A stretch of DNA of 43,207 nucleotides from Acidobacteriota bacterium. GTDB taxonomy: Bacteria; Acidobacteriota; Aminicenantia; UBA2199. The position numbers were made by a program, and so were the translations under genes. This document shows positions 22,997 to 30,597 of this stretch, in pieces. The stretch lies in assembly GCA_022711715.1 (NCBI GenBank), contig JAKLEC010000009.1, positions 1-43,207 on the forward strand, in the 5' to 3' direction. Under the pieces are notes generated by a model that saw only the letters and a program-made list of their open reading frames with translations, was not told the DNA's origin and searched no databases. Within the stretch, counting starts at the first letter, position 1. Each line of letters starts with the position of its first letter.

Positions 22997-24496
22997 ATGA
23001 AGGAAAAACTGGAATCTCGGGTCCGGCGCCCGTTCTGGAAGAACCCGCTGTTCTGGATCCTGGCCGTCGCCGTGCTGGCGCGGCTGCCTCTGCTGCTGTA
23101 CAACGGGGGTATCCTCTGGCCCGATTCACTCTCCTTCCTGGCCTCGGCCGAGAACATCGCCTTCCACGGCGACTTCACCCAGCACCGTATGTACAACACC
23201 CCGGTGTACCCCATGTTCTTGTCGCTTTTCCTGCGGCTGCTTCCCCAGGCGCCGCTCACCGGCTGGCTGATCATCCTGGCCCAGCACCTGCTGGGCATCG
23301 GCTCCACTCTGTTCCTCTGGCTGGGCGGCCGGCGCCTGTTTGGCGCGGCCCCGGCTCTTGTCGGCGTTCTGCTCTTCACCCTGCACCCCGTCGTTCTCTA
23401 TTACGAACATGTACCCCATACCGAAACCCTGTTCGTCTTCATCCTGGCCTGGCTGTTCATGCGCGTCACGCGCGCGCCGGCATCACCCGGCGCCTGGCGG
23501 GCGGCGGAGCTGGGGCTGCTGTGCGGCCTGCTGACGCTGACGCGGCCGGTGGCCAAGTATCTCGTCCTGACGCTGCTGCTCTGGCTCGTGCTGCGGCTGC
23601 GCCGCCCGCGGCCGGCGCTGGCCCGCGGCATCGCCCTGCTGCTGGGCTATGCGGTCGTGGTCCTTCCCTGGATGGCATTCAACCTTCGTAGCGCCGGCTA
23701 TTTCGGCATCAGCAAGGGCGAGGGGACGAACCTGAAGCTGCGCATCGCCTACATCGGCTTGAAAGCGACGAAACCCGCGGTTGCCCCCCGGAAAAAGGCA
23801 ACGTCGCCATCCACGCCCGAGAAGGCCACCCGTCTCCAGGAAAGTACGGCCGCTGAGAAGGCGGACACGGCGGCGGCAAAGCCTTCGGCCCGGCCTGAGG
23901 GAAAATCCGCCCGGGCTGCGGGAGCCAAGGCGTCTCCGCGCAGGCGCGGGCGATGGCCGGAACGGCTCAGCTCCCGGGCCCGGCAGGACGAGGTGAAAAG
24001 GGACCGGAACATCCGGCTGATCCTGAGCCAACCCTGGCCCTATATTCGCGCCGCCATCCGCGACTTCTTCCTGATCATGGCCGCGCCGGGAAGTTCCGTC
24101 CAGTTCGATGATGCGCAATCGCCGCCCGTTCCCTGCTGCCTGGTGCTGAAGGACTTCCATACCGACGTCTTTCCCAACCGCCCCGTCAGCCGCTCGCCGT
24201 TCGTCAGGCGCCTGGTTCATTTCCAGCTGGCGCGGCTGAAGCCGCGCTGGGCCGTCGTCTTCGCTTTCTTCCTGCTGGGGGCCGTCTCCTTTCTCGCCCA
24301 AAGCGGGCGCGACCGCCTGACCGGCCTGCTGCTCCTCTCCCATGTCGCCTATTTCGCCCTGTCGGCGGCGGTGTTCATCAAGCCCATCGACCGCTTCTTC
24401 CTCCCTGCGCTCGGCTTCTACCTCCTGTTCGCCGCCTGGGGGGCGGTGTTCCTGTTCCGGATCCTGCGGGGATGGCTGCGGCCGGCCGGAGCCTGA
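22997..24496 (+). CDS. GT39-type membrane glycosyltransferase with basic insert
   Basis: A 499-aa multi-pass protein resembling the PMT/ArnT-type GT-C glycosyltransferases, which take sugars from polyprenyl phosphate and act on the periplasmic side. The first loop has GGILWPDSLSFLASAENIA, with Asp43 in the position of the catalytic Asp. About ten hydrophobic segments follow, including LTRPVAKYLVL and VVLPWMAFNLRS. An unusual feature is a low-complexity stretch rich in Lys, Ala, Arg, Ser and Pro at about residues 256-330, in the large loop after the last N-terminal membrane segments. It is the last gene of the cluster, 27 nt after DUF5989. A role in sugar transfer onto a lipid or glycan is inferred. 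Confidence 0.78.
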   Translation: MKEKLESRVRRPFWKNPLFWILAVAVLARLPLLLYNGGILWPDSLSFLASAENIAFHGDFTQHRMYNTPVYPMFLSLFLRLLPQAPLTGWLIILAQHLLGIGSTLFLWLGGRRLFGAAPALVGVLLFTLHPVVLYYEHVPHTETLFVFILAWLFMRVTRAPASPGAWRAAELGLLCGLLTLTRPVAKYLVLTLLLWLVLRLRRPRPALARGIALLLGYAVVVLPWMAFNLRSAGYFGISKGEGTNLKLRIAYIGLKATKPAVAPRKKATSPSTPEKATRLQESTAAEKADTAAAKPSARPEGKSARAAGAKASPRRRGRWPERLSSRARQDEVKRDRNIRLILSQPWPYIRAAIRDFFLIMAAPGSSVQFDDAQSPPVPCCLVLKDFHTDVFPNRPVSRSPFVRRLVHFQLARLKPRWAVVFAFFLLGAVSFLAQSGRDRLTGLLLLSHVAYFALSAAVFIKPIDRFFLPALGFYLLFAAWGAVFLFRILRGWLRPAGA

Positions 24497-24508
24497 CCCG
24501 GCGGCGGC

Positions 24509-24973
24509 TCAGGAGAGGGGGAAGGACTCCAGCTTGCGGATGTGGGCGGCGTTGCCGAGGTTCAGGCTCTCGAACAGCCGCTTGAGCTGGGGGTCGCTGA
24601 CGTTGAAGATGAAGGCGCCGTGCCGCTCGGCCAAATGGCGCTCGACGTCGAGGGCCAGGCCGACCAGGTCGGCGGGCTTCAGCGCGGCCTGGCTGCGGTT
24701 GACGTAGCCGCGGAGCGTCTCCAGGTTCTCCACGAAGCCGGCGATCACCCGCTCGGCCTCGGGATTCTCCAGGAAGGAATCGGGGCTCTCCTGGAAGTAG
24801 CCGCGCATCAAGTCCACCTGGCGCGCGTGCTGCTCCTCCTCGGCGGCGAGGTCGCTGAACAGCTCGGCCAGCGCGGGCTGGGTGATGGAGACGTTCAGGG
24901 CGATGAGGGCGTACAGCTCTCCGGTCCGTGTTTCGGCGTCCTTCAGCAGGTAAAAGGTCTTGGCCAGCGACAC
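24509..24973 (-). CDS. ferritin-like/rubrerythrin-related protein
   Basis: A 154-aa four-helix protein. Helix 1 contains ETRTGELYALIA (Glu19 as possible ligand), helix 2 the ExxH motif EEQH (residues 46-49), helix 3 DVERHLAER (Glu111, Glu116) and helix 4 NAAH (141-144), where a classic diiron protein has ExxH. One iron ligand may therefore be missing or supplied differently. There is no rubredoxin domain. The start is GTG at 24973, preceded by AGGGAG. It lies 11 nt after the acyl-CoA synthetase stop, in one operon. Peroxide defence or iron handling is a family-based guess. Confidence 0.7.
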   Translation of the reverse strand: MSLAKTFYLLKDAETRTGELYALIALNVSITQPALAELFSDLAAEEEQHARQVDLMRGYFQESPDSFLENPEAERVIAGFVENLETLRGYVNRSQAALKPADLVGLALDVERHLAERHGAFIFNVSDPQLKRLFESLNLGNAAHIRKLESFPLS

Positions 24974-24984
24974 CGTTGCGCTCC

Positions 24985-26685
24985 CTATTTCCCCGGCGTG
25001 ATGTAGAGATAGCGCTTGACCTTGTTGGTCGGCGTCTTCTCGAACGGCTCGGGGTGCTCCAGGATGCGGCTGATCTGCGAGAAGGCAGGCAGCTGGGCGT
25101 TGATGCGCTGCCGCGCCTGCTCCAGGATGTTCTCGGTCAGCTGGCGCGCCTCGGCGTCGTTGAGCTGGCTGCGCGCGAACTCGCGGTCCAGCACGTCGTA
25201 GTCCAGGTAGGCCTTGACCAGCAGCTTGTGCGCCTCGGCGTAGACCACGGCCTCCTGGAAGTAGGGCTCCTGCAGCACCAGCTGCTCGACCGCCTCGGGG
25301 TAGATGTTCTCGCCCGAGGGGCCGATGATGACGTTCTTGGAGCGCCCCTTGATGAAGAGGTAACCCTCGGCGTCGAAATAGCCCAGGTCGCCGGTGCGCA
25401 GCCAGCCGCCGTTCAGGAAGATCTCGCGGCTGGCGTCGGGGTTCTTGTAGTAGCCCGACATGACGATGGGGCCGCGCACCGTGATCTCGCCCACGCCGGT
25501 CTGGGCGTCGGGCTCGTGGATGCGCATCTCGATGCCCGGGATGGGCTTGCCGCAGGAGCCCACCTTGACCTTGCCGAAGGGGTTGATGGTCATGATCGGC
25601 GCCGTCTCGGTCATGCCGTAGCCGGTGGAGTAGCTGATGCCGGCGTCGCGCAGGAAGACCTCGACGTCCTCGTTCAGCGAGGCGCCGCCGAACATGAAGA
25701 AGCGCAGCTTGTCGCCGAAGGACTTGATCAGCTTGCGGCCGGCGACCTTGTGCAGCTTGCGGCGGAAGAAGGGCAGGCGGTAGAGCCTGTTGACGACCAG
25801 CTTGCCCTGGATCTGCGGCAGGATCTTCTTGCGGAAGATCTTGTCGATGACCAGCGGCACGGTCAGCACCGCTGTCGGCCGCACCGCCTCCATGGCCGCC
25901 AGCAGCTTCTGCGGCGTGGGCAGGCCGCGCATGTAGTGGATGCTGGCGCCGATGGCGATGGGGCAGAGGCAGCCGCCGGTGGCCTCGAAGGTGTGCGCCA
26001 GCGGGATGGTGGAGAGGAAGCGGTCATCGGAGACGATGGGGAAGCGCTCGATGGAGCTGACCACGTCGACGACGATGTTGCGGTGGCTGAGCATGACCCC
26101 CTTGGAGTGGCCGGTGGTTCCGGAGGTGTAGATGATCACCGCCAGGTCCTCGGGCTCCACCTCGGGGAAGCGCAGCTGCGTCTCCTCGGGGATGCCGCGC
26201 TGGCGGCCGCGCTTGAACAGGGCCAGCGTCTTCTCGATCAGCCCCGGGCGGTGCTTCAGGCGGTCCTCGTAGGTGAAGTCCTCGAGGTCGCAGACGAAGC
26301 CCAGCGCCGCGTCGTCCAGGCCCTCGAGCTTCTGGCGCTGCTTGGGCTCGATGAAGATGCCCTTGACCTCGGCGCTGCGCAGGATGTGGCGGGTGTCGGT
26401 GTCGGGGAAGCCGGTGAGGATGGGCACGGCGACGGCGCCCATGGAGGTGATGGCCAGGTAGGCGACGACCCAGTTGGGGCAGTTCTCGCCCATGATCGCC
26501 ACCCGGTCGCCCTTCTGGATGCCGCGCGCGGCCAGGGCGCCGGCCGTCTCCTGCACCTGCTGCTTCAGCTGCAGGTAGACGCAGGGCGGCTCGCCGGCGA
26601 AGGCGATCGACGGCAGGCTGCCGTATTTCTCGAACGTCCTTTCCAGCAGGCACTTGATGGTGGCTTTCTCGAGTTCGACGATCAT
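24985..26685 (-). CDS. long-chain acyl-CoA synthetase (AMP-forming)
   Basis: A 566-aa ANL-superfamily enzyme, activating fatty acids to acyl-CoA via acyl-adenylate. The P-loop IIYTSGTTGHSKGVMLSH, the A5 region GYGMTETAPIMTINP, the adenylate-binding GGWLRTGDLGYFDAEGYLFIKGR, hinge SKNVIIGPSGENIYPEAVEQ and C-terminal catalytic Lys region PTNKVKRYLY are all present. The order and the SIERFPIVSDDRFLSTIPLAHTFE segment fit the FadD15/long-chain group. The ATG at 26685 follows AAGGAGA; upstream sequence is the promoter. It is first in an operon with the ferritin-like gene. Confidence 0.93.
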   Translation of the reverse strand: MIVELEKATIKCLLERTFEKYGSLPSIAFAGEPPCVYLQLKQQVQETAGALAARGIQKGDRVAIMGENCPNWVVAYLAITSMGAVAVPILTGFPDTDTRHILRSAEVKGIFIEPKQRQKLEGLDDAALGFVCDLEDFTYEDRLKHRPGLIEKTLALFKRGRQRGIPEETQLRFPEVEPEDLAVIIYTSGTTGHSKGVMLSHRNIVVDVVSSIERFPIVSDDRFLSTIPLAHTFEATGGCLCPIAIGASIHYMRGLPTPQKLLAAMEAVRPTAVLTVPLVIDKIFRKKILPQIQGKLVVNRLYRLPFFRRKLHKVAGRKLIKSFGDKLRFFMFGGASLNEDVEVFLRDAGISYSTGYGMTETAPIMTINPFGKVKVGSCGKPIPGIEMRIHEPDAQTGVGEITVRGPIVMSGYYKNPDASREIFLNGGWLRTGDLGYFDAEGYLFIKGRSKNVIIGPSGENIYPEAVEQLVLQEPYFQEAVVYAEAHKLLVKAYLDYDVLDREFARSQLNDAEARQLTENILEQARQRINAQLPAFSQISRILEHPEPFEKTPTNKVKRYLYITPGK

Positions 26686-26706
26686 GGGGTCTCCTTTGAC
26701 CTGGAA

Positions 26707-26735
26707 ATGGTAATCAAAGGCAGGCACAATGTCAA
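26707..26735 (-). promoter_or_regulatory. promoter of the acyl-CoA synthetase operon
   Basis: Minus strand TTGACA (26730-26735), a 17-nt spacer and TACCAT (26707-26712), followed by a short leader containing AAAGGAGA before the ATG at 26685. Confidence 0.65.
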
Positions 26736-26751
26736 TTACAGGGAGGAACTA

Positions 26752-26781
26752 CGTGACGCGTGACGCGTAACGCGTGACGCG
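26752..26781 (+). repeat. heptamer repeat, single arm
   Basis: Thirty nt made of TGACGCG and TAACGCG units in tandem. Its reverse complement occurs at 27685-27716, so this copy and that one bracket the lipoprotein gene at 26959-27495. The rest of the 26736-26908 gap shows no gene. Confidence 0.65.
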
Positions 26782-26908
26782 AAGTTGCACTAGAAGGACC
26801 GGTCATGATGTGCGACATGTGACCGCGATCATTGGCTCCATCCTGCTGACGCTGCGGACTCGATCGCGATCACGAGCGCCAGGAGATCGATCTCCTTTAC
26901 AAACCGCA

Positions 26909-26937
26909 TTGAAATGATCTCTCCGCCGTTGTATAAC
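26909..26937 (+). promoter_or_regulatory. lipoprotein gene promoter
   Basis: TTGAAA (26909-26914), a 17-nt spacer and TATAAC (26932-26937). The start near 26944 leaves a leader of about 15 nt with GAGGAGGG before the ATG at 26959. Confidence 0.7.
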
Positions 26938-26958
26938 CGTTCGCAAAGAGGAGGGACA

Positions 26959-27495
26959 ATGCGCAAGACACTGCCATGGATCGTTCTGATAACCGTCCTG
27001 GTCGCAAGCGGCAATGCCTGCGGGAACAAGGAGGCGGCGCCGAAGGGCACGGCTCCAGCTGCCGCGGCGGCTCCCGCCCTCCCGACCGCCTCGGCCGACC
27101 CGGCCGCCAGCCTTGGCAACAAGATCGGTTCGTCCTATGTCGAGACACTCAAGCAGGTGGTGGCCATGCTGAACGACAAGCCGCCGGCCGCCGACGCCAA
27201 GGCCATGCTGTCCGACCTGAAGCAGTGGACGATCGAGCTGATGGTCGGCCTGGGCAGGGAGCGTGAGGCGCTCTCTCCCGCCGAGAGGGCGAAGGCTGAC
27301 ATGACGCTGAGCCAGCGCATCGCCGCCGTGTCCGCCGACCTGTTTAAGGAGTACCAGGCCGGGCAGATGGCCTATCAGGATGACCGGGAGTTGTTCCAGC
27401 TGATCGCCGACTTCAACATCATCACCCAGTACGCCAATTTCGAGCTGCTGAAAAAGCAGCTGTCGGAGGAGGCCAGGAGGCTGGGAATAAAGTAG
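26959..27495 (+). CDS. helical lipoprotein of unknown function (178 aa)
   Basis: A signal peptide (residues 1-20) ends in the lipobox-like SGNAC, with Cys21 likely lipidated. An Ala/Pro-rich linker (about 25-50) leads to an all-helical domain (SYVETLKQVVAMLND, DLKQWTIELMVGLGRERE, LFKEYQAG, LFQLIADFNIITQYANFELLKKQLSEEARRL). No family is recognised. The ATG follows GAGGAGGG. The gene is monocistronic with its own promoter. It stands between heptamer repeats on both sides, which sets it apart from the V-ATPase operon. Membrane of residence (inner or outer) cannot be decided. Confidence 0.75.
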   Translation: MRKTLPWIVLITVLVASGNACGNKEAAPKGTAPAAAAAPALPTASADPAASLGNKIGSSYVETLKQVVAMLNDKPPAADAKAMLSDLKQWTIELMVGLGREREALSPAERAKADMTLSQRIAAVSADLFKEYQAGQMAYQDDRELFQLIADFNIITQYANFELLKKQLSEEARRLGIK

Positions 27496-27503
27496 AGCGG
27501 GCT

Positions 27504-27716
27504 ATCGTGACGCGTAACGCGTGAAGATTAATACGACATCGAGATGAGCGCAGCATCTGTGCTCGCGCTTGCTGCTGGGTGAATCGCGGAAGAAACCAAC
27601 GGGCTCGTTGCACGCCGGGACTCACTTGTTCGATCTGGGCAACCAGCCGTGCGCACAGCCGGAGAAATCAGTCCGTTGCGGTTACTCGTCACGCGTTACG
27701 CGTTACGCGTCACGAT
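27504..27716. repeat. inverted element with heptamer arms
   Basis: Left arm 27504-27524 (ATCGTGACGCGTAACGCGTGA). Right arm 27685-27716 is its extended reverse complement, with one more TAACGCG unit. The 160-nt core shows no gene and no resemblance to the cores of other elements. It fills the 246-nt gap between the convergent lipoprotein and atpK genes. Confidence 0.75.
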
Positions 27717-27741
27717 TGTTCGATCCAGGCAGTTCTGATCT

Positions 27742-28173
27742 CTAGCCGATGATGCCCAGCATGAACACCATGATGAACAGCGCCACGGTCTCGATCAGGC
27801 CGATGACCATGATGTAGTTGCCGAAGCCCTTGCCGGTGTCGGCGAAGGCGTCGGCGGCCGAGGCGCCCGCCATGCCCTGGTACAGGGCCGACACGCCCAT
27901 GGCCAGGCCGGCGAAGACGCCGACGCCCAGCAGGAAGCCGGGGTCGAGCCGCGCGCGCGCGGCCTTCAGGGCGTTCATCAGGATGAAGCCGTAGACGGTC
28001 TGCGTCAGCGGCGCGCCGACGAAGGCGATCATCATGAACGGGGCGGGCTTGTTCTGGGCGAAGCACTTCTTCCAGGCGCCGATGGCCGCCATGCCGGCCA
28101 CGCCGGCGCCGATGCCCGAGCCCACCGCCGACAGGGCGCACACGGCGCCGATTCCGATCTGGCTGAGGTTCAT
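27742..28173 (-). CDS. atpK: V-type ATPase subunit K (membrane rotor ring)
   Basis: A 143-aa proteolipid with four membrane helices in two hairpins (NtpK/V-type K). Glu128 in the last helix (GLIETVALF) is the ion-binding carboxylate. The first hairpin has Gln in the equivalent place (LTQTVYGF), as in the duplicated ring subunits. Thr57-Gln58, Gln99 and Glu128 match Thr64, Gln65, Gln110 and Glu139 of the Na+-binding site of Enterococcus hirae NtpK as I recall it. It is the last gene of the operon, 3 nt after the subunit I stop, and AAGGAG lies across that stop. Confidence 0.92.
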   Translation of the reverse strand: MNLSQIGIGAVCALSAVGSGIGAGVAGMAAIGAWKKCFAQNKPAPFMMIAFVGAPLTQTVYGFILMNALKAARARLDPGFLLGVGVFAGLAMGVSALYQGMAGASAADAFADTGKGFGNYIMVIGLIETVALFIMVFMLGIIG

Positions 28174-28176
28174 CTT

Positions 28177-29994
28177 TCACTCCTTGAAGGGCTTGTATGG
28201 CCTTCCCGACCACTCCATGCCCAGGTGGCCGGAGAATTCCAGCATGTTCAGGCGCACGCCGTGGACGACGACCGACAGGGCGCCCATGGCCATGTTCAGC
28301 GCGTGCCCGAAGAGCAGCACGGCGCCGCCGGCCAGCAGGCCGGGCAGGCTGGAGCCGAGTCCGGCGGCGATGCCGTTGAAGCTGCGGGCGATCTCCACGC
28401 CGGCCAGGCCCACGGCGAAGAGGCGGATGTAGGAGATGATGTCGGCGAAGGCGCTGATGCTGCTCAGGGTGGTGGTCAGCAGGTTGGCCAGGCCTGCGGC
28501 CAACCCGCGCAGGAAACGCCCCTCCTGGCGGGCGAAGACGATGACGGCGGCGAAGCCGGCGCCGATCATCCACCTGGCGAAGGAAGGGACGGGAAAGCGC
28601 TCGCTGCTGACCACCAGGTTCAGCACCAGGAAGTAGAGGCCTAGGACCAGCGACAGCGAGCCCAGCTGGGCCAGCGAGCGGATGAAGGGCTTCTCGCGGG
28701 CCTGGCGCAGGAATCCCCAAACGTGGGCGATGCCGATGTGAACGGCGCCGACGGTGAAGAAGGCGATCTTGAACGTCTGGCCGCTCAGGGGGTTGAGCGA
28801 GGAGAGCGCCGGCACGATCATCCACGAGAGCCAGGGCAGGGCGGCCAGCCGCGCCGAGCCGAACCAGGTCCCGGTCAGCGCCCCCCAGAGGACGGTGAAG
28901 GAGCTCAGCAGGGCCAGCAGCGGCAGGATGGCCGGCGGCTCCTGGCCGCGCCGGCGGGCGCGCCGGGAAAAGAACAGGGAAGCGGCGAGAAAGACCAGGC
29001 CGTAGCCGCCGTCGCCGACGATGGCGGCGAAGAAGAAGACGAAGAAGAGCAGGAAGACGAGGCTGATGTCGAACTCGCGGTAGCCGGGCACGGTGCCCAG
29101 CAGCTGGAAGACGGGCTGGATGACGTCGATCCAGCGGCGGTTGCGCACGATCGTCGGCACCTCGTCGCCGGCGGCGGGGTCCTGCAGCAGCAGCGCCCAG
29201 CCGTTGTGGCGGCACGCCTCGCGCAGTGCCGCGACCTGCTCGCCGGGCAGGAAACCGGTCAGGAAGGAGAGCTCGGCGGCATGACCCAGAGCCGCCGCCG
29301 CCTCGGCCAGTTCGATCTCGCGGTCCGCCGCCCGGGCGGCGCTGGACAGGCGGCCGGCCTCGGCGGCCAGGCCCCGCAGCTCGGCGCGGAACTTGTCCCG
29401 GTCGGCGCGGTTCTCCCCGCGCAGCGCCTCCAGCTCAACGGCGTCGCGATGGGGTGGAGTCAGCGCCTTGAATTCCACTTCCGGGAAGGAGCCGGGCCTG
29501 GCCACGATGGCCACCCAGCACTGCCCGCGGCGCCGGCGCACCACGAACGCGGCGGCGGCTGCGAGCGCGCGGAGCTTCCGGGCTGGCACCTCGTAGAAGC
29601 GGACCGCGAAGCCCCGCGCCTGCAGCGGCCGCAGGTCGGCGAGCGACACTCCCTGCCACTCGCGCAGGCGCTCCTGCTCGCGCGCGAGCTCGGCGGCTTC
29701 CTCCTCCAGGATGCGGGCGGCCTCCCGGCGCTCGAGGATGACGCGGGCCGTCTCCAGGGCGGCGGCGACGTCGCCGCCCGCCGCTTCGGGCGGCAGTGGG
29801 CGGCGACCCGGCGGGGCCACCGTTGCCAGCGCCTTTTCCAGCAGGTCGCGCTTCTCGCGCCACTCCTGGGCCGAGGGGACCTGGGCGGGCACGGCGGCCA
29901 GGTGCAGCACGCCCAGGCGGCGCAAACGGCGCAGGGCCTCCGCCCGCTCGGCGCGGCGGATGACCACGGTGGCCTTGCGCATCGGGACGATCAT
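28177..29994 (-). CDS. atpI: V-type ATPase subunit I (stator membrane subunit)
   Basis: A 605-aa a/I subunit. The N-terminal cytoplasmic half (about 1-300) has helical hairpins with a coiled coil (ARILEEEAAELAREQERLREW). The C-terminal half has about seven to eight membrane segments. The half-channel Arg lies in ADIISYIRLFAVGLAG and pairs with the ring Glu. Other family parts are IVGDGGYGLVFLA and HALNMAMGALSVVVHGVRLNMLEFSGH. It starts by overlapping the subunit D stop (ATGA at 29991-29994); an ATG four codons later is an alternative. It ends 3 nt before atpK. Confidence 0.93.
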   Translation of the reverse strand: MIVPMRKATVVIRRAERAEALRRLRRLGVLHLAAVPAQVPSAQEWREKRDLLEKALATVAPPGRRPLPPEAAGGDVAAALETARVILERREAARILEEEAAELAREQERLREWQGVSLADLRPLQARGFAVRFYEVPARKLRALAAAAAFVVRRRRGQCWVAIVARPGSFPEVEFKALTPPHRDAVELEALRGENRADRDKFRAELRGLAAEAGRLSSAARAADREIELAEAAAALGHAAELSFLTGFLPGEQVAALREACRHNGWALLLQDPAAGDEVPTIVRNRRWIDVIQPVFQLLGTVPGYREFDISLVFLLFFVFFFAAIVGDGGYGLVFLAASLFFSRRARRRGQEPPAILPLLALLSSFTVLWGALTGTWFGSARLAALPWLSWMIVPALSSLNPLSGQTFKIAFFTVGAVHIGIAHVWGFLRQAREKPFIRSLAQLGSLSLVLGLYFLVLNLVVSSERFPVPSFARWMIGAGFAAVIVFARQEGRFLRGLAAGLANLLTTTLSSISAFADIISYIRLFAVGLAGVEIARSFNGIAAGLGSSLPGLLAGGAVLLFGHALNMAMGALSVVVHGVRLNMLEFSGHLGMEWSGRPYKPFKE

Positions 29995-30593
29995 GTCTCC
30001 CCCATGCGGCGCAGGAGGTTGCTCTTGGCGATCTTGCCGCGCACCACCGCCGCCGTCTGCTGGTCGCCCAGGTAGATGTGGATGCGGCGGATGCCCTCGA
30101 TCGCCTCGGGGATCTTGACCTTCTCGAAGAGGTTCACCCGCTGGCTGGTCACGCGCAGCTCGGCGTCCAGCCGCTCGACCTGGCGGCGCAGCAGGCCGAC
30201 CTCGACGTCGAGGCGCGCCAGGTCGGCGAGCAGCAGCAATGCCTCGTCGACCCAGGGCGGGGTGAGGAACAGGTCGTGGCCGGCGGTGGCGAACTCCAGC
30301 GCGCGCAGCACCGGGATCTCCACCCCGGCGATGTTGGCCGTGTCGGTCTCCAGGCGGCTGACCTTGAGCCAGTCGGCGAAGGGGAACTCCTCGGCGAAGA
30401 GCCCCAGCCAGGGGGCGGCGCCATCCAGCCGCTGCCGGCGCAGCCGCTCCTGCTCGGCCAGCCGCGCCTCGACCTGGCGGATCACCATCTGCAGCTGCTG
30501 CTTCTTGAGCTGCAGGGTGGGCAGGTAGCGGCGGAAGCGCTTCAAGGCGTCCTTCTGGCGCTTCAGCTCGCTCTTGGTCAGCTTCACGGCCAT
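29991..30593 (-). CDS. atpD: V-type ATPase subunit D (central stalk)
   Basis: A 200-aa central rotor shaft. It consists of long N- and C-terminal helices forming a coiled coil, with the conserved start KLTKSELKRQKDALKRFRRYLPTLQLKK and the C-terminal segment TSQRVNLFEKVKIPEAIEGIRRI (family pattern 'RRVNALE'). It is 4 nt downstream of the subunit B stop. In this operon there is no gene for the F subunit that normally sits on D. Confidence 0.92.
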   Translation of the reverse strand: MAVKLTKSELKRQKDALKRFRRYLPTLQLKKQQLQMVIRQVEARLAEQERLRRQRLDGAAPWLGLFAEEFPFADWLKVSRLETDTANIAGVEIPVLRALEFATAGHDLFLTPPWVDEALLLLADLARLDVEVGLLRRQVERLDAELRVTSQRVNLFEKVKIPEAIEGIRRIHIYLGDQQTAAVVRGKIAKSNLLRRMGET

Positions 30594-30597
30594 GGGC

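Noticed and set aside
26752-27716. CRISPR array
   Set aside because: The repeated units are only 7 nt and contiguous, with no regular spacers and no cas genes in the window.
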